Shown piece by piece: positions 1 through 6,342 of a stretch of DNA of 15,627 nucleotides; the first letter of the stretch is position 1, and the number at the start of each line of letters is the position of its first letter. The position numbers were made by a program, and so were the translations under genes. The DNA lies in contig JAYSLY010000050.1 in NCBI GenBank assembly GCA_043725085.1, positions 1 through 15,627 of the forward strand, written 5' to 3'. The notes under the pieces are model-generated. The model was given only the letters and a program-made list of their open reading frames with translations, did not search any database and was not told the origin of the DNA. The stretch comes from UBA9630 sp043725085 (GTDB taxonomy: Bacteria; Patescibacteriota; Minisyncoccia; Moranbacterales; UBA2206).

Positions 1-1380
1 GGTCATTACATCGCGACTCCAACAGGAACCGGAACGATTACAAACAAATACGCTTTAGTCACAGAAGCAAATGCCGGCAACGTCGGCATCGGGACGACAG
101 CGCCGAATAGTTTGTTGCATATAAATGCCATTATAAGCAATGCCTATGCGACGAATGTTTTTAGCACCGGAACGATGGCGACGCTTGGCAATACGGACGC
201 GACAAATAACAATTCCGCCAGACTGATTTTTCTCACCAGCGATGCAGGCGGCACATTGGCCAATGCCGCCACTATGACGGCAATTTTCACCAGCCACACA
301 GCAGGAGCGGTTTCGGCCGATCTTGCGTTTCAAACAAAAAATGCCGGCACTGGCGGTGAGGTTATGCGCCTAACGTCAACCGGCAACGTCGGCATCGGGA
401 CGACAACCACCTCCCGAAAATTGTTTGTCAATGGCGATGCCGGCGGAGTTGGTGCTTGGAATAATGATTCATACTCCGGCTACAAAGAAAACTTTCAAAC
501 CGTTGCCGTCCTGGATAAGATTTCCCGGCTCAACATCCAAGAATGGCAATACAGACCGGAGCATCTTGCCAGCGACCCTTATCGCCATTTATCCCCCTTT
601 GCCGACGATTTCTATGCCCAATTCAATCTCGGCGGATCCGACCACACCATCCAATCCCTGGATGTCGCCGGCGTGGCTCTGAAAGGCGTGCAGGAACTGA
701 ATACTAAAACCAATAATTTTATCACAAAGTCTTCCGATCAAATTTCCAACCTCACCAACAATCAAAACCAAATCGTCAACCAACTGACCGGACAACTCGC
801 CGATCAAAATCTCTCCGTTGACAATAAATTGCAACTGATTGGAGCGAGTTTGGACGAACTGACAACCAAGCAAATCAAAACCCTCAAAGCGCAAATTGAC
901 GTCCAATCAAGCGATATTGTCGCACTCCAAAAACAAATGGCCGACGTCCAATTGCAAAACAAAGCCTTTAATGATTTCCTTTTAGCCTTTGATGTCAAAA
1001 ATATTGACAACTTTGCCAAATTGAGCGACCCGCTCAATGCGTTTACCGGAAAAATCAGCGCGCAAGATATTGAAGCCTTGGGAGTGATGAAAGCCACCAA
1101 CATTGAGGCGACAAACAGTCTTGAAGGTCAAAAATTGAAGCTAGGCACGCAAACAGCAGGCACGAGCAAAATCAAAGCCGGAGAATTGGAATCAGAGAAG
1201 ATTCTCACCACAGAGGCCGTCATAGGCATCAAACTCTACATCACTCCCAAAGGCTCAACCCAAAGCAAAACCCTCTACTATGACGAAACCGACATCGATC
1301 CCGGTGTTGGCTTTAAGGTGAAAATCGACGCGCCGGCCTTGGACAAAGACGTGGAGTTCAACTGGTTGATCGTAAAATAA
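1..1380 (+). CDS. Surface/tail-fibre-like protein with Peptidase_S74 intramolecular chaperone domain (5' end missing)
   Basis: The frame is open from base 1, so the gene starts left of the window; 459 residues are visible. Two NVGIGTT motifs (about residues 28-34 and 130-136) belong to the repeat style found ahead of S74 domains. The S74 region follows at about 150-235: Ser157 and Lys162 are five residues apart, as in the Ser-Lys dyad of endosialidase-type chaperones, and the downstream blocks LDKISRLNIQEWQYR and DVAGVALKGVQEL match the family pattern. In phage tailspikes this domain trimerises the protein and cuts itself off. Here about 225 more residues follow: a Gln/Asn/Leu-rich, probably coiled-coil stretch (about 235-330) and a C-terminal beta-rich part ending NWLIVK. 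It is probably a cell-surface adhesin, though a prophage-derived fibre is possible. No phage gene lies next to it. The S74 assignment is firm; the role is inferred. Confidence 0.85.
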   Translation, partial: GHYIATPTGTGTITNKYALVTEANAGNVGIGTTAPNSLLHINAIISNAYATNVFSTGTMATLGNTDATNNNSARLIFLTSDAGGTLANAATMTAIFTSHTAGAVSADLAFQTKNAGTGGEVMRLTSTGNVGIGTTTTSRKLFVNGDAGGVGAWNNDSYSGYKENFQTVAVLDKISRLNIQEWQYRPEHLASDPYRHLSPFADDFYAQFNLGGSDHTIQSLDVAGVALKGVQELNTKTNNFITKSSDQISNLTNNQNQIVNQLTGQLADQNLSVDNKLQLIGASLDELTTKQIKTLKAQIDVQSSDIVALQKQMADVQLQNKAFNDFLLAFDVKNIDNFAKLSDPLNAFTGKISAQDIEALGVMKATNIEATNSLEGQKLKLGTQTAGTSKIKAGELESEKILTTEAVIGIKLYITPKGSTQSKTLYYDETDIDPGVGFKVKIDAPALDKDVEFNWLIVK

Positions 1381-1388
1381 TTTGATTT

Positions 1389-1448
1389 CGCGGACTGTCC
1401 GCCGGAAGCGGACCGTTCGCGAATATAAAAAACGTCCGTCGGACGTTT
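1389..1448. terminator. Intergenic hairpin pair, convergent terminator
   Basis: Two hairpins lie between the convergent genes. The first (stem 1389-1402 with 1408-1421, loop CGGAA) is a 14-bp stem with one mismatch and one G-T pair. The second pairs 1430-1437 perfectly with 1441-1448 (AAACGTCC/GGACGTTT). Read on the minus strand, the second hairpin is followed by six T residues, so it is a good Rho-independent terminator for the coiled-coil gene. On the plus strand its T run is only three long, so it would stop the S74 gene less well. Confidence 0.6.
1390..1413. repeat. Palindromic dispersed repeat, copy 1
   Basis: A 24-base sequence here recurs exactly at 2075-2098. In both places it is the core of a larger imperfect hairpin with loop CGGAA, and the outer arms differ between copies but still pair. 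That pattern, with a conserved core and compensating flanks, fits a REP-like extragenic palindrome. Confidence 0.65.
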
Positions 1449-1476
1449 CTCCTGGAAGAATAAAATTTGTAGAAAA

Positions 1477-1896
1477 CTAAACAGCGCGAATTTCCACTCC
1501 CAGTTTTTGCTTGAAAACCTGCTTCATTTGTTTCACTTCTGCTTTTACGATGACGAATTCTTGTTTGGAATCTTCCTGCGATTTAACGCCTCCGTCAATT
1601 AATGCCTGAGTATTATGTATATCCGTTTTCAGTTCATCTCTAACGATATATATTTCTTCTCTTAAACTATTTTCGGTGTTTTTGATATCCGCTTTTAATT
1701 CGTTTCTGATAATGTATAATTCTTTTCTTGTATCATCTAAGCGTTTGTCAATCCCATCCAAGCGTTTATCCACTCCATCCAAATGTTTGTCCACCCCGTT
1801 AAATCGCGAATCAATAGCGCCAAGAATAATCTTAGTTTGTTTCGCGAGATCGCTATGAGTGATATATTCAGTTTTAGCTTTATTTTTCCCAAGCAT
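1477..1896 (-). CDS. Small coiled-coil protein of unknown function
   Basis: The 139-residue product has no signal peptide or membrane segment. Residues about 35-100 form an almost uninterrupted heptad series: VDKHLDG, VDKRLDG, IDKRLDD, then two 21-residue units (about 59-79 and 80-100) that are near copies, KELYIIRNELKAD and EEIYIVRDELKTD. This should be a long parallel coiled coil, probably oligomeric. The C-terminal part (about 105-139) is charged and helical. I do not recognise a named family; similar short coiled-coil proteins are common in Patescibacteria and phages. The ATG at 1896 is favoured because the next Met is far downstream, and because a consensus promoter puts transcription start at this codon, giving a leaderless mRNA. 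The gene is monocistronic and ends before a minus-strand terminator at 1448-1427. Confidence 0.75.
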   Translation of the reverse strand: MLGKNKAKTEYITHSDLAKQTKIILGAIDSRFNGVDKHLDGVDKRLDGIDKRLDDTRKELYIIRNELKADIKNTENSLREEIYIVRDELKTDIHNTQALIDGGVKSQEDSKQEFVIVKAEVKQMKQVFKQKLGVEIRAV

Positions 1897-1902
1897 GCTA
1901 TA

Positions 1903-1931
1903 ATTCTAGCGTAGGACCAATTTCATGTCAA
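1903..1931 (-). promoter_or_regulatory. Sigma70-type promoter for the coiled-coil gene (leaderless)
   Basis: On the minus strand, TTGACA (1931-1926) and TAGAAT (1908-1903) are separated by exactly 17 bases. The A of the ATG at 1896 is the seventh base after the -10 box, the usual position of transcription start, so the transcript should have essentially no 5' leader and no Shine-Dalgarno. Confidence 0.7.
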
Positions 1932-2024
1932 ATTCAAGCTATAGAATTTAAACGAGTGCATGATAATAAAAATCAAGTAAGCCTTTAATCAGGTAAATCA
2001 GGGTAGTAAATCATGGTTTGGACA

Positions 2025-2053
2025 TTGATTTTCCGGCTGATTTATGCTAAAAT
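2025..2053 (+). promoter_or_regulatory. Sigma70-type promoter of the malic enzyme operon
   Basis: TTGATT (2025-2030), a 17-base spacer and TAAAAT (2048-2053) preceded by TGC, an extended -10. Start is predicted near 2060. This leaves a leader of about 66 bases that contains the palindromic repeat copy 2 and, at 2062, a start-stop mini-frame ATG GGC TAA. Confidence 0.65.
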
Positions 2054-2072
2054 AGAAGCACATGGGCTAAGC

Positions 2073-2107
2073 TAGCGGACTGTCCGCCGGAAGCGGACAG
2101 GTCGCTA
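2073..2107 (+). repeat. Palindromic dispersed repeat, copy 2, in the malic enzyme leader
   Basis: The 24-base core at 2075-2098 is identical to 1390-1413. Here the arms 2073-2087 and 2093-2107 pair around loop CGGAA with two imperfect positions. Lying between the predicted transcription start and the ATG at 2126, it would form a strong hairpin in the mRNA leader and could affect stability or translation. No T run follows, so it is not a terminator. Confidence 0.6.
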
Positions 2108-2125
2108 ACGCTAACAATAATCTAC

Positions 2126-3271
2126 ATGAAAAATCAAGAACATCCATCGATTAAGCTTTCCCAAAAAATCGGCGGAAAAATCGAAATCAGGAGCAAACAA
2201 AAACTGACCGAAAAAAATCTGGCGGTTCTATATACCCCCGGTGTAGCAGAAGTGTCACGGGCAATTGCCAAAGATAAAAATCTATCTTTTAGCTATACTA
2301 TCCGCAAAAACACGGTGGCTGTGATTTCTGACGGGTCGGCGGTTTTGGGACTTGGCAATATTGGCCCCGAGGCGGCACTTCCTGTGATGGAGGGAAAAGC
2401 GCTGCTTTTCAAAGAACTGGGAGGCGTGGACGCGATTCCGATTGTTCTTTCCACGCAAGATACCGAAGAGATAATAAAAATAGTCAAGGCCTTGGCACCG
2501 ACTTTTGGCGGAATAAATCTTGAGGATATTTGCGCTCCGCGCTGTTTTGAGATCGAAGAAAGGCTAAAAAAAGAATTAGACATTCCGGTTTTTCATGATG
2601 ACCAGCACGGGACGGCGATTGTGGTTCTTGCCGGCCTCATCAATGCGCTCAAAGTTGTCAAAAAAGATTTAGCTAAAATCAAGGTTGTCATTTCCGGTAC
2701 CGGCGCGGCCGGTGTTGCGATTGCAAAACTGCTCTTGAGGGCCGGAGCAAAAAATATTATCATGCTTGATCGGATGGGGATAATTTACAAAGAAAGAGAC
2801 GGCGGATTAAATGATTCGAAGCTGGAAATTGCCAAAATAACAAATCCGGGAAATGTCCGAGGGAATGTGCGTGACGCCCTCTCCGGTGCGGATGTGTTTA
2901 TTGGCGTGTCAGCACCGAATATTCTCACGGAAGAGGATATCGCGCATATGACGAAAAATAGTATTGTCTTTGCCATGGCCAATCCAATTCCCGAAATTAT
3001 GCCGGATCGCGCCAAAGCCGGTGGCGCGCGGATTGTGGCAACGGGACGTTCAGATTTTGCCAATCAAATCAATAATGTTTTGGCTTTCCCGGGAATTTTT
3101 CGCGGTGTTTTGGATAATCACGTGAAAAAAATTACCGAAGAACATAAAATTAAAGTCGCCTACGCGATTGCCAGTTTGGTAAAAAAACCAACTCGTGATA
3201 AAATAATCCCAAGAGCGCTTGATCCAAAAGTGGCGAAAGCGGTCGCTAAAATTTTCAAAAAACAAACATGA
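2126..3271 (+). CDS. Malic enzyme, short bacterial form (oxaloacetate-decarboxylating malate dehydrogenase)
   Basis: The enzyme converts malate to pyruvate and CO2 while reducing NAD(P), linking C4 acids to pyruvate in the cytosol. The 381-residue length fits the short bacterial/archaeal form without a phosphotransacetylase tail. Visible catalytic parts are Tyr36 in LYTPGVAEV, Lys91 in MEGKALLF, and metal ligands Glu133-Asp134 in NLEDICAPRCF and Asp158-Asp159 in FHDDQHGTA. The Rossmann segment has GTGAAG (191-196), with Asp215 ending the second strand, which favours NAD over NADP. ANPIPE (285-290) and TGRSDFANQINN (306-317) complete the fold. No clear Shine-Dalgarno precedes the ATG. It opens a four-gene operon; its stop overlaps the next start as ATGA. 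In a fermentative, reduced cell it would supply pyruvate or reducing power; that role is inferred. Confidence 0.95.
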   Translation: MKNQEHPSIKLSQKIGGKIEIRSKQKLTEKNLAVLYTPGVAEVSRAIAKDKNLSFSYTIRKNTVAVISDGSAVLGLGNIGPEAALPVMEGKALLFKELGGVDAIPIVLSTQDTEEIIKIVKALAPTFGGINLEDICAPRCFEIEERLKKELDIPVFHDDQHGTAIVVLAGLINALKVVKKDLAKIKVVISGTGAAGVAIAKLLLRAGAKNIIMLDRMGIIYKERDGGLNDSKLEIAKITNPGNVRGNVRDALSGADVFIGVSAPNILTEEDIAHMTKNSIVFAMANPIPEIMPDRAKAGGARIVATGRSDFANQINNVLAFPGIFRGVLDNHVKKITEEHKIKVAYAIASLVKKPTRDKIIPRALDPKVAKAVAKIFKKQT

Positions 3272-3708
3272 AAATAATTCGCAAAAAAATAGAAATAAAA
3301 AGCACGGCAAGTGTTGAGTTGATTGATATTACAAAAAAAGTGGAAGAAATTGTGGCGAACTCCGGTGTGCGGGAAGGCACAGTCTTGGTCTATTCTCCCC
3401 ACACTTCGGCCGGTATTTTTGTTAATCACAATGAACCGATGCTTTTGCAAGATTTTATGCGCGTGCTCTACCGCATTGTGCCAATCGAGGATCGCTATTC
3501 GCATGATCTTTTTGAGTTGGCGAAGAAAAATAAATCTGATGGACGCAGTAACGGCCACTCGCATTGCAAGGTGATGGTTTTGGGTATCAGTGAAACTTTG
3601 CCGATTGAAAAAGGACACATGCTAATCACATCCAAGCAAAATATATTTATGGCGGAAATGGATGGAGCGAGGACGCGGGAAATTATTGTTCAAGTGATGG
3701 GACTTTAG
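3268..3708 (+). CDS. yjbQ: YjbQ/UPF0047 family protein
   Basis: The 146 residues match the whole-length UPF0047 fold, a small trimeric beta protein. Conserved marks are HTSAGI with His45, then Asn53/Glu56 in FVNHNEP, a second histidine cluster NGHSH (95-99), and the C-terminal block MAEMDGARTRE (Glu130, Asp132). The histidines and acids form a likely metal site. E. coli YjbQ has weak thiamine-phosphate synthase activity, but the physiological role of the family is unsettled, so I would not assign a pathway. The start codon overlaps the malic enzyme stop by four bases, which implies translational coupling. No thiamine gene is nearby. Confidence 0.9.
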   Translation: MKIIRKKIEIKSTASVELIDITKKVEEIVANSGVREGTVLVYSPHTSAGIFVNHNEPMLLQDFMRVLYRIVPIEDRYSHDLFELAKKNKSDGRSNGHSHCKVMVLGISETLPIEKGHMLITSKQNIFMAEMDGARTREIIVQVMGL

Positions 3709-3743
3709 AGAAGGCGAAAGAGAGGTAACTAACTTATAGGCCT

Positions 3744-4373
3744 ATGAGTAAGCTAGTAAATGATTTGGTTCGAAAAGGAACGCTGCGAACAAGCCGGACT
3801 GTTGATGCTTTCTCGGAAATAAGTCGGATTGAATTTGTTCCGGAGGAGTTCTCCTTGCAGGCCGATGCGGATGTCGCTCTGCCAATTGGCTACTGGCAAA
3901 CAATCTCTCAGCCCTCCACTGTTGCTTTAATGTTTGAACTACTTGATCCCAGTGAGGGAAATAAAATTTTGGATGTCGGCGCCGGTTCGGGCTGGTCGAC
4001 GGCACTTTTTGCCTATATTGTCGGAGAAACAGGGAGGGTGATTGGAATCGAAAGAAAAGAAGCACTGAGAAAAATGGGCGAATACAATGTGGATAAATTC
4101 AGGTATATTAAAGAGGGCAGAGCCAAAATTATTTTGGGAGATGGAAGCAAGGGATTTTCAGCCGAAGCGCCATATGACAGAATTTTGGTTTCCGCCACAG
4201 CGGAAATGATTCCGGAAGAGCTAAAAAAGCAACTGAAAATTGGCGGAAGAATGGTGATTCCGGTGGGAAATAATCTGGTATATCTCGAAAGAAAGAGCAA
4301 GGATGAATTTCTTAAAGAAGAATATCCCGGTTTTTCTTTTGTGCCTCTAATCACAAGTCAAACAAATGAATAA
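3744..4373 (+). CDS. pcm: Protein-L-isoaspartate O-methyltransferase
   Basis: The cytosolic repair enzyme methylates isoaspartyl residues in aged proteins using S-adenosylmethionine. At 209 residues it is the usual bacterial size. The family substrate block reads WQTISQPSTVALM (51-63), close to the usual GQTISQPYIVA. SAM motif I is ILDVGAGSGWSTALFA (75-90), followed by the acidic Glu103 at the end of strand 2 and the late block KIGGRMVIPVG. Some positions vary (Trp for the usual Gly before QTIS, Ser-Thr for Tyr-Ile), which suggests a divergent but probably active member. Spacing to yjbQ is 35 bases without a clear promoter or terminator, so it is probably co-transcribed. The next gene overlaps its end by eight bases. 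The start lacks a well-placed Shine-Dalgarno. Confidence 0.92.
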   Translation: MSKLVNDLVRKGTLRTSRTVDAFSEISRIEFVPEEFSLQADADVALPIGYWQTISQPSTVALMFELLDPSEGNKILDVGAGSGWSTALFAYIVGETGRVIGIERKEALRKMGEYNVDKFRYIKEGRAKIILGDGSKGFSAEAPYDRILVSATAEMIPEELKKQLKIGGRMVIPVGNNLVYLERKSKDEFLKEEYPGFSFVPLITSQTNE

Positions 4374-5376
4374 AAAATTAATTTTTCCAGTGGTTGCGGC
4401 TTTGCTCCTCGCAGGAGGCTTTTTTTATTTTCGTAACCAGGTATATTTTTCCCATGGAGAGGAAAAAGCCGTGGTTGTTTTTGAAATCAAAAAAGGCGAG
4501 GGGAATGCGGTGATCGCGGCGAACTTGGAAGGCAAAAAAATAATTTCCAATAAGCTCTATTTCTATTATTACATCTATGCTAATCATCTTTTGAACAAAA
4601 TCATGCCGGGCGTCTATATGCTAAGCGGCAGTTTGAATATTCCTGAGATAACGCACGCGATCACGAATCCGGAAGCGCAAGCGGTGAAAATTACTTTTCC
4701 CGAAGGATTGGCCGCCAAAGATATGGCGGAACTCCTCGCGAAAAACGGTTTTGACGGCGGCGAATTTTTGGCTCTTGCAAACAATATTTCGGACAGTTTG
4801 CGCACGCGTTATGCGTTTCTTGCCGACAAGAAAGTTGCTAGCCTCGAAGGCTATCTTTTCCCCGATACCTATTTTTTCAAAAAAGATCTGACGGCGGAGC
4901 AAATTGCCAAAAAAATGTTGGATAATTTTGAAAACAGAATCGATGACGCGCTGCTTAGTGAGATAAAAAATCAAAACAAAAAACTGAGTGACGTGATAAT
5001 TCTCTCCAGTGTTGTGGAAAAAGAAGTGCAGACCACGGTCGATATGAAAATTGTGGCGGGCATTTTTGAAAACAGGCTGGAAGTAGGAATGCCGTTGCAA
5101 AGCGACGCAACATTGTCCTATGTCTTGGATGATACGATTGACAGTCACACGGTTGATCAGACGAAAATAGTTTCACCGTATAACACATACGCGAATAAAG
5201 GTTTGCCGCCGGGGCCGATTGCGAGTCCTGGGATGCAGGCAATCTTGGCAGTAGTGAATCCGCAAAAAACAGATTACGCCTATTTTCTAACCGCCGGCGC
5301 AGGCACGGATAAAAAAACCTATTACGCCAAAACCTATGAGGAGCATCTGGCGAATAAGCGCAAAGCAGTACTATAG
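4366..5376 (+). CDS. mltG: Endolytic murein transglycosylase MltG (YceG-like)
   Basis: MltG cuts nascent peptidoglycan glycan strands at the outer face of the inner membrane and sets glycan chain length. The 336-residue product has an N-terminal membrane anchor (about 5-22), a LysM-like region (about 38-100), and the YceG catalytic domain. Glu218 in SSVVEKEV matches the catalytic Glu of the VEKE motif. LEGYLFPDTYFF (160-171), LQSDATLSYVL and the signature SPYNTYANKGLPPGPIASPG (270-289) are conserved. The start overlaps the pcm stop by eight bases. It is the last gene of the operon and shows that the host makes peptidoglycan. No missing residues were noticed. Confidence 0.95.
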   Translation: MNKKLIFPVVAALLLAGGFFYFRNQVYFSHGEEKAVVVFEIKKGEGNAVIAANLEGKKIISNKLYFYYYIYANHLLNKIMPGVYMLSGSLNIPEITHAITNPEAQAVKITFPEGLAAKDMAELLAKNGFDGGEFLALANNISDSLRTRYAFLADKKVASLEGYLFPDTYFFKKDLTAEQIAKKMLDNFENRIDDALLSEIKNQNKKLSDVIILSSVVEKEVQTTVDMKIVAGIFENRLEVGMPLQSDATLSYVLDDTIDSHTVDQTKIVSPYNTYANKGLPPGPIASPGMQAILAVVNPQKTDYAYFLTAGAGTDKKTYYAKTYEEHLANKRKAVL

Positions 5377-5380
5377 GAGC

Positions 5381-5399
5381 GCACCAGTCGTGTTTTTTC
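5381..5399 (+). terminator. Weak candidate terminator after mltG
   Basis: A short GCAC/GTGT hairpin with loop CAGTC is followed by a run of six T residues a few bases after the mltG stop. The stem is only four pairs including one G-T, so this is weak, but the position is right. Confidence 0.3.
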
Positions 5400-5401
5400 T
5401 A

Positions 5402-5430
5402 TTGCATTGTTTTTTCGACTGTGCTAGAAT
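5402..5430 (+). promoter_or_regulatory. Extended -10 sigma70-type promoter
   Basis: TTGCAT (5402-5407), a 17-base spacer, and TAGAAT (5425-5430) preceded by TGTGC. The -10 region GCTAGAAT is the same as that of the coiled-coil gene. Start is predicted near 5437. It drives a region with no conventional gene that ends at the terminator at 5557-5578. Confidence 0.6.
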
Positions 5431-5446
5431 ATTGGCAAATAGAGGA

Positions 5447-5569
5447 ATGATTGATAATTGTATGTTGCAATTTCTCACAGACAATTTAACGGATCAGATG
5501 AGTTGCTTTCAGACAGGGAGTATGGAAGTTTTTGGTTCAAAATTAAGCTGTTTCTCAAGCGCCGTGTAG
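5447..5569 (+). CDS. Possible 40-residue small protein
   Basis: The frame starts ATG at 5447, ten bases after the predicted transcription start, and stops TAG inside the loop and stem of the terminator. The product begins MIDNCMLQFLTDN and ends KLSCFSSAV, with three Cys and no membrane segment. AGAGGA sits directly against the ATG, too close for an ideal Shine-Dalgarno. Nothing recognisable is encoded. It may be chance within a non-coding RNA. Confidence 0.2.
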   Translation: MIDNCMLQFLTDNLTDQMSCFQTGSMEVFGSKLSCFSSAV

Positions 5570-5578
5570 GCGTTTTTT
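5557..5578 (+). terminator. Rho-independent terminator
   Basis: AAGCGCC (5557-5563) pairs with GGCGTTT (5569-5575) around loop GTGTA, with one G-T pair, and the T run extends to 5578. It closes the short transcription unit that starts near 5437 and insulates the lipoprotein promoter downstream. Confidence 0.65.
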
Positions 5579-5579
5579 G

Positions 5580-5597
5580 TAATTTTGGCCAAAATTA
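5580..5597. promoter_or_regulatory. Perfect 18-bp palindrome, candidate operator
   Basis: TAATTTTGGCCAAAATTA is a perfect 18-base palindrome with no loop, which suggests a dimeric protein site rather than an RNA hairpin. It lies about 20 bases upstream of the -35 box at 5618. No regulator gene is present nearby. Confidence 0.4.
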
Positions 5598-5617
5598 GGC
5601 ATTTTTCGAGGTCGACC

Positions 5618-5646
5618 TTGACAAAAAAGGGAAATGGGTGTATACT
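5618..5646 (+). promoter_or_regulatory. Consensus sigma70-type promoter of the lipoprotein gene
   Basis: TTGACA (5618-5623), exactly 17 bases, then TATACT (5641-5646). The palindrome GGTCGACC (5610-5617) abuts the -35 box. Start is predicted near 5653, giving a leader of about 170 bases. Confidence 0.7.
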
Positions 5647-5652
5647 CGACCG

Positions 5653-5681
5653 TTGAGTAAGAAATGACATTTCTTTAGAAT
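5653..5681 (+). promoter_or_regulatory. Second, overlapping promoter with a palindromic spacer
   Basis: TTGAGT (5653-5658), 17 bases, TAGAAT (5676-5681). The spacer holds the perfect inverted repeat AGAAATG-A-CATTTCT (5660-5674). It could be an operator between the two boxes or an RNA hairpin at the very start of the transcript made from the upstream promoter. Tandem promoter status is inferred from sequence alone. Confidence 0.4.
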
Positions 5682-5824
5682 ATATAAGTAACGCTAGTTT
5701 ATATTTTTTATGAGGAGTGGTATTTTTACTCTAAAGAGTACATTTTATTTTATCAATCGGCCGAGGGTGAATATTTTCCCGAAGGCCAAAAAAATCATTG
5801 CTTTTTTAAATGAGGAGGCTTACC
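5682..5824 (+). other. Long structured 5' leader of the lipoprotein gene
   Basis: No gene is convincing here. Visible elements are a small inverted repeat TACTC/GAGTA (5727-5740), a hairpin in which GGCC and GGG (5759-5767) pair with CCC and GGCC (5778-5787) across an internal loop, A and T runs that could pair (5788-5807), and a strong Shine-Dalgarno GAGGAGG (5812-5818) six bases before the ATG. The leader could control translation, but it does not match a riboswitch class I recognise. Confidence 0.4.
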
Positions 5825-6340
5825 ATGAAGAACGTAAGATTTTTTTTGGCAATGGTTATAGCGCTGACCTTCACGGGTTGCGCCACCACCCCCAACAATA
5901 AATTCAACGCTACTGCCGATCCCTTAAAAACCGAATGGGAAAAGAGCAGTAAGGGTTCGGCCACGCCGGCTACCGTGCTATGGGCAAAACCCATCCCTGT
6001 TTTTATGGAAGGTGCCCAGTACGTCCTGCCGTGCAGGACGTATAACAACGCCAGTCCAGGGGCCGGGACACAGTTTTGGCCCGGAGTAGAAAGGGTTATG
6101 GTGTGTCCAACTCTTTCTCAGTCAGAGGTTAGGATTTGGTTTTTCGGTCCCTGGGGTAAGGATGGAAAAATGACCGTTACCTTTAATTCGAAGGGTGAGT
6201 TGGAGGAATACTGTATGAACCCATTACCCTCCATTGCCGAACTTCGAGAATTGGCGGAAAAAGAAGAATCCCATATTTCTGACGATGGCGGTAAACCCTA
6301 TAAGGTTTTACCGCGGTCGAAGTGGAAGGTGGCGCGTTGA
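5825..6340 (+). CDS. Putative lipoprotein of unknown function
   Basis: A 171-residue product begins MKNVRFFLAMVIALTFTGC, a short signal peptide with lipobox FTGC; Cys19 would be lipidated and the mature protein tethered outside the membrane. The mature part has Trp/Pro-rich segments, two further Cys pairs at most (LPCRTY, MVCPTL, EYCMNP), and a charged C-terminus ending KVAR. I recognise no domain. ATG 5825 is chosen over the in-frame ATG at 5810 because GAGGAGG lies six bases upstream of 5825 while 5810 falls inside it. That strong Shine-Dalgarno is unlike every neighbour, which have poor ones, and the long leader plus dedicated promoter and terminator mark a self-contained unit. Recent acquisition from another bacterium is possible. 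Confidence 0.75.
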   Translation: MKNVRFFLAMVIALTFTGCATTPNNKFNATADPLKTEWEKSSKGSATPATVLWAKPIPVFMEGAQYVLPCRTYNNASPGAGTQFWPGVERVMVCPTLSQSEVRIWFFGPWGKDGKMTVTFNSKGELEEYCMNPLPSIAELRELAEKEESHISDDGGKPYKVLPRSKWKVAR

Positions 6341-6342
6341 GC

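Larger units (their letters stand above)
5437..5578 (+). ncRNA. Candidate small transcript of about 140 nt (sRNA or small-protein mRNA)
   Basis: A good promoter upstream (5402-5430) and a Rho-independent terminator at the end (5557-5578) bracket about 140 bases. Internal short hairpins are possible, for example AATTG with CAATT at 5456-5472. The sequence did not match what I know of 6S RNA, 4.5S SRP RNA or tmRNA. It could be a regulatory RNA or the mRNA of the 40-codon frame listed separately. Existence as a transcript is inferred from the flanking signals only. Confidence 0.35.

Noticed and set aside
1..1380. Prophage region
   Set aside because: Only one tail-fibre-like gene is seen; no capsid, terminase, integrase or lysis gene is next to it within the window.
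4621..5148. 175-codon minus-strand frame opposite mltG
   Set aside because: mltG is strongly supported by its catalytic motifs; the antisense product is rich in Phe, Arg and His without a domain.
5810..5824. Earlier in-frame ATG for the lipoprotein
   Set aside because: It overlaps the Shine-Dalgarno that serves ATG 5825 and would put extra residues before a normal signal peptide.
5710..5901. 63-codon frame in the lipoprotein leader
   Set aside because: It runs into the lipoprotein gene in another frame, lacks motifs, and ignores the strong Shine-Dalgarno at 5812.
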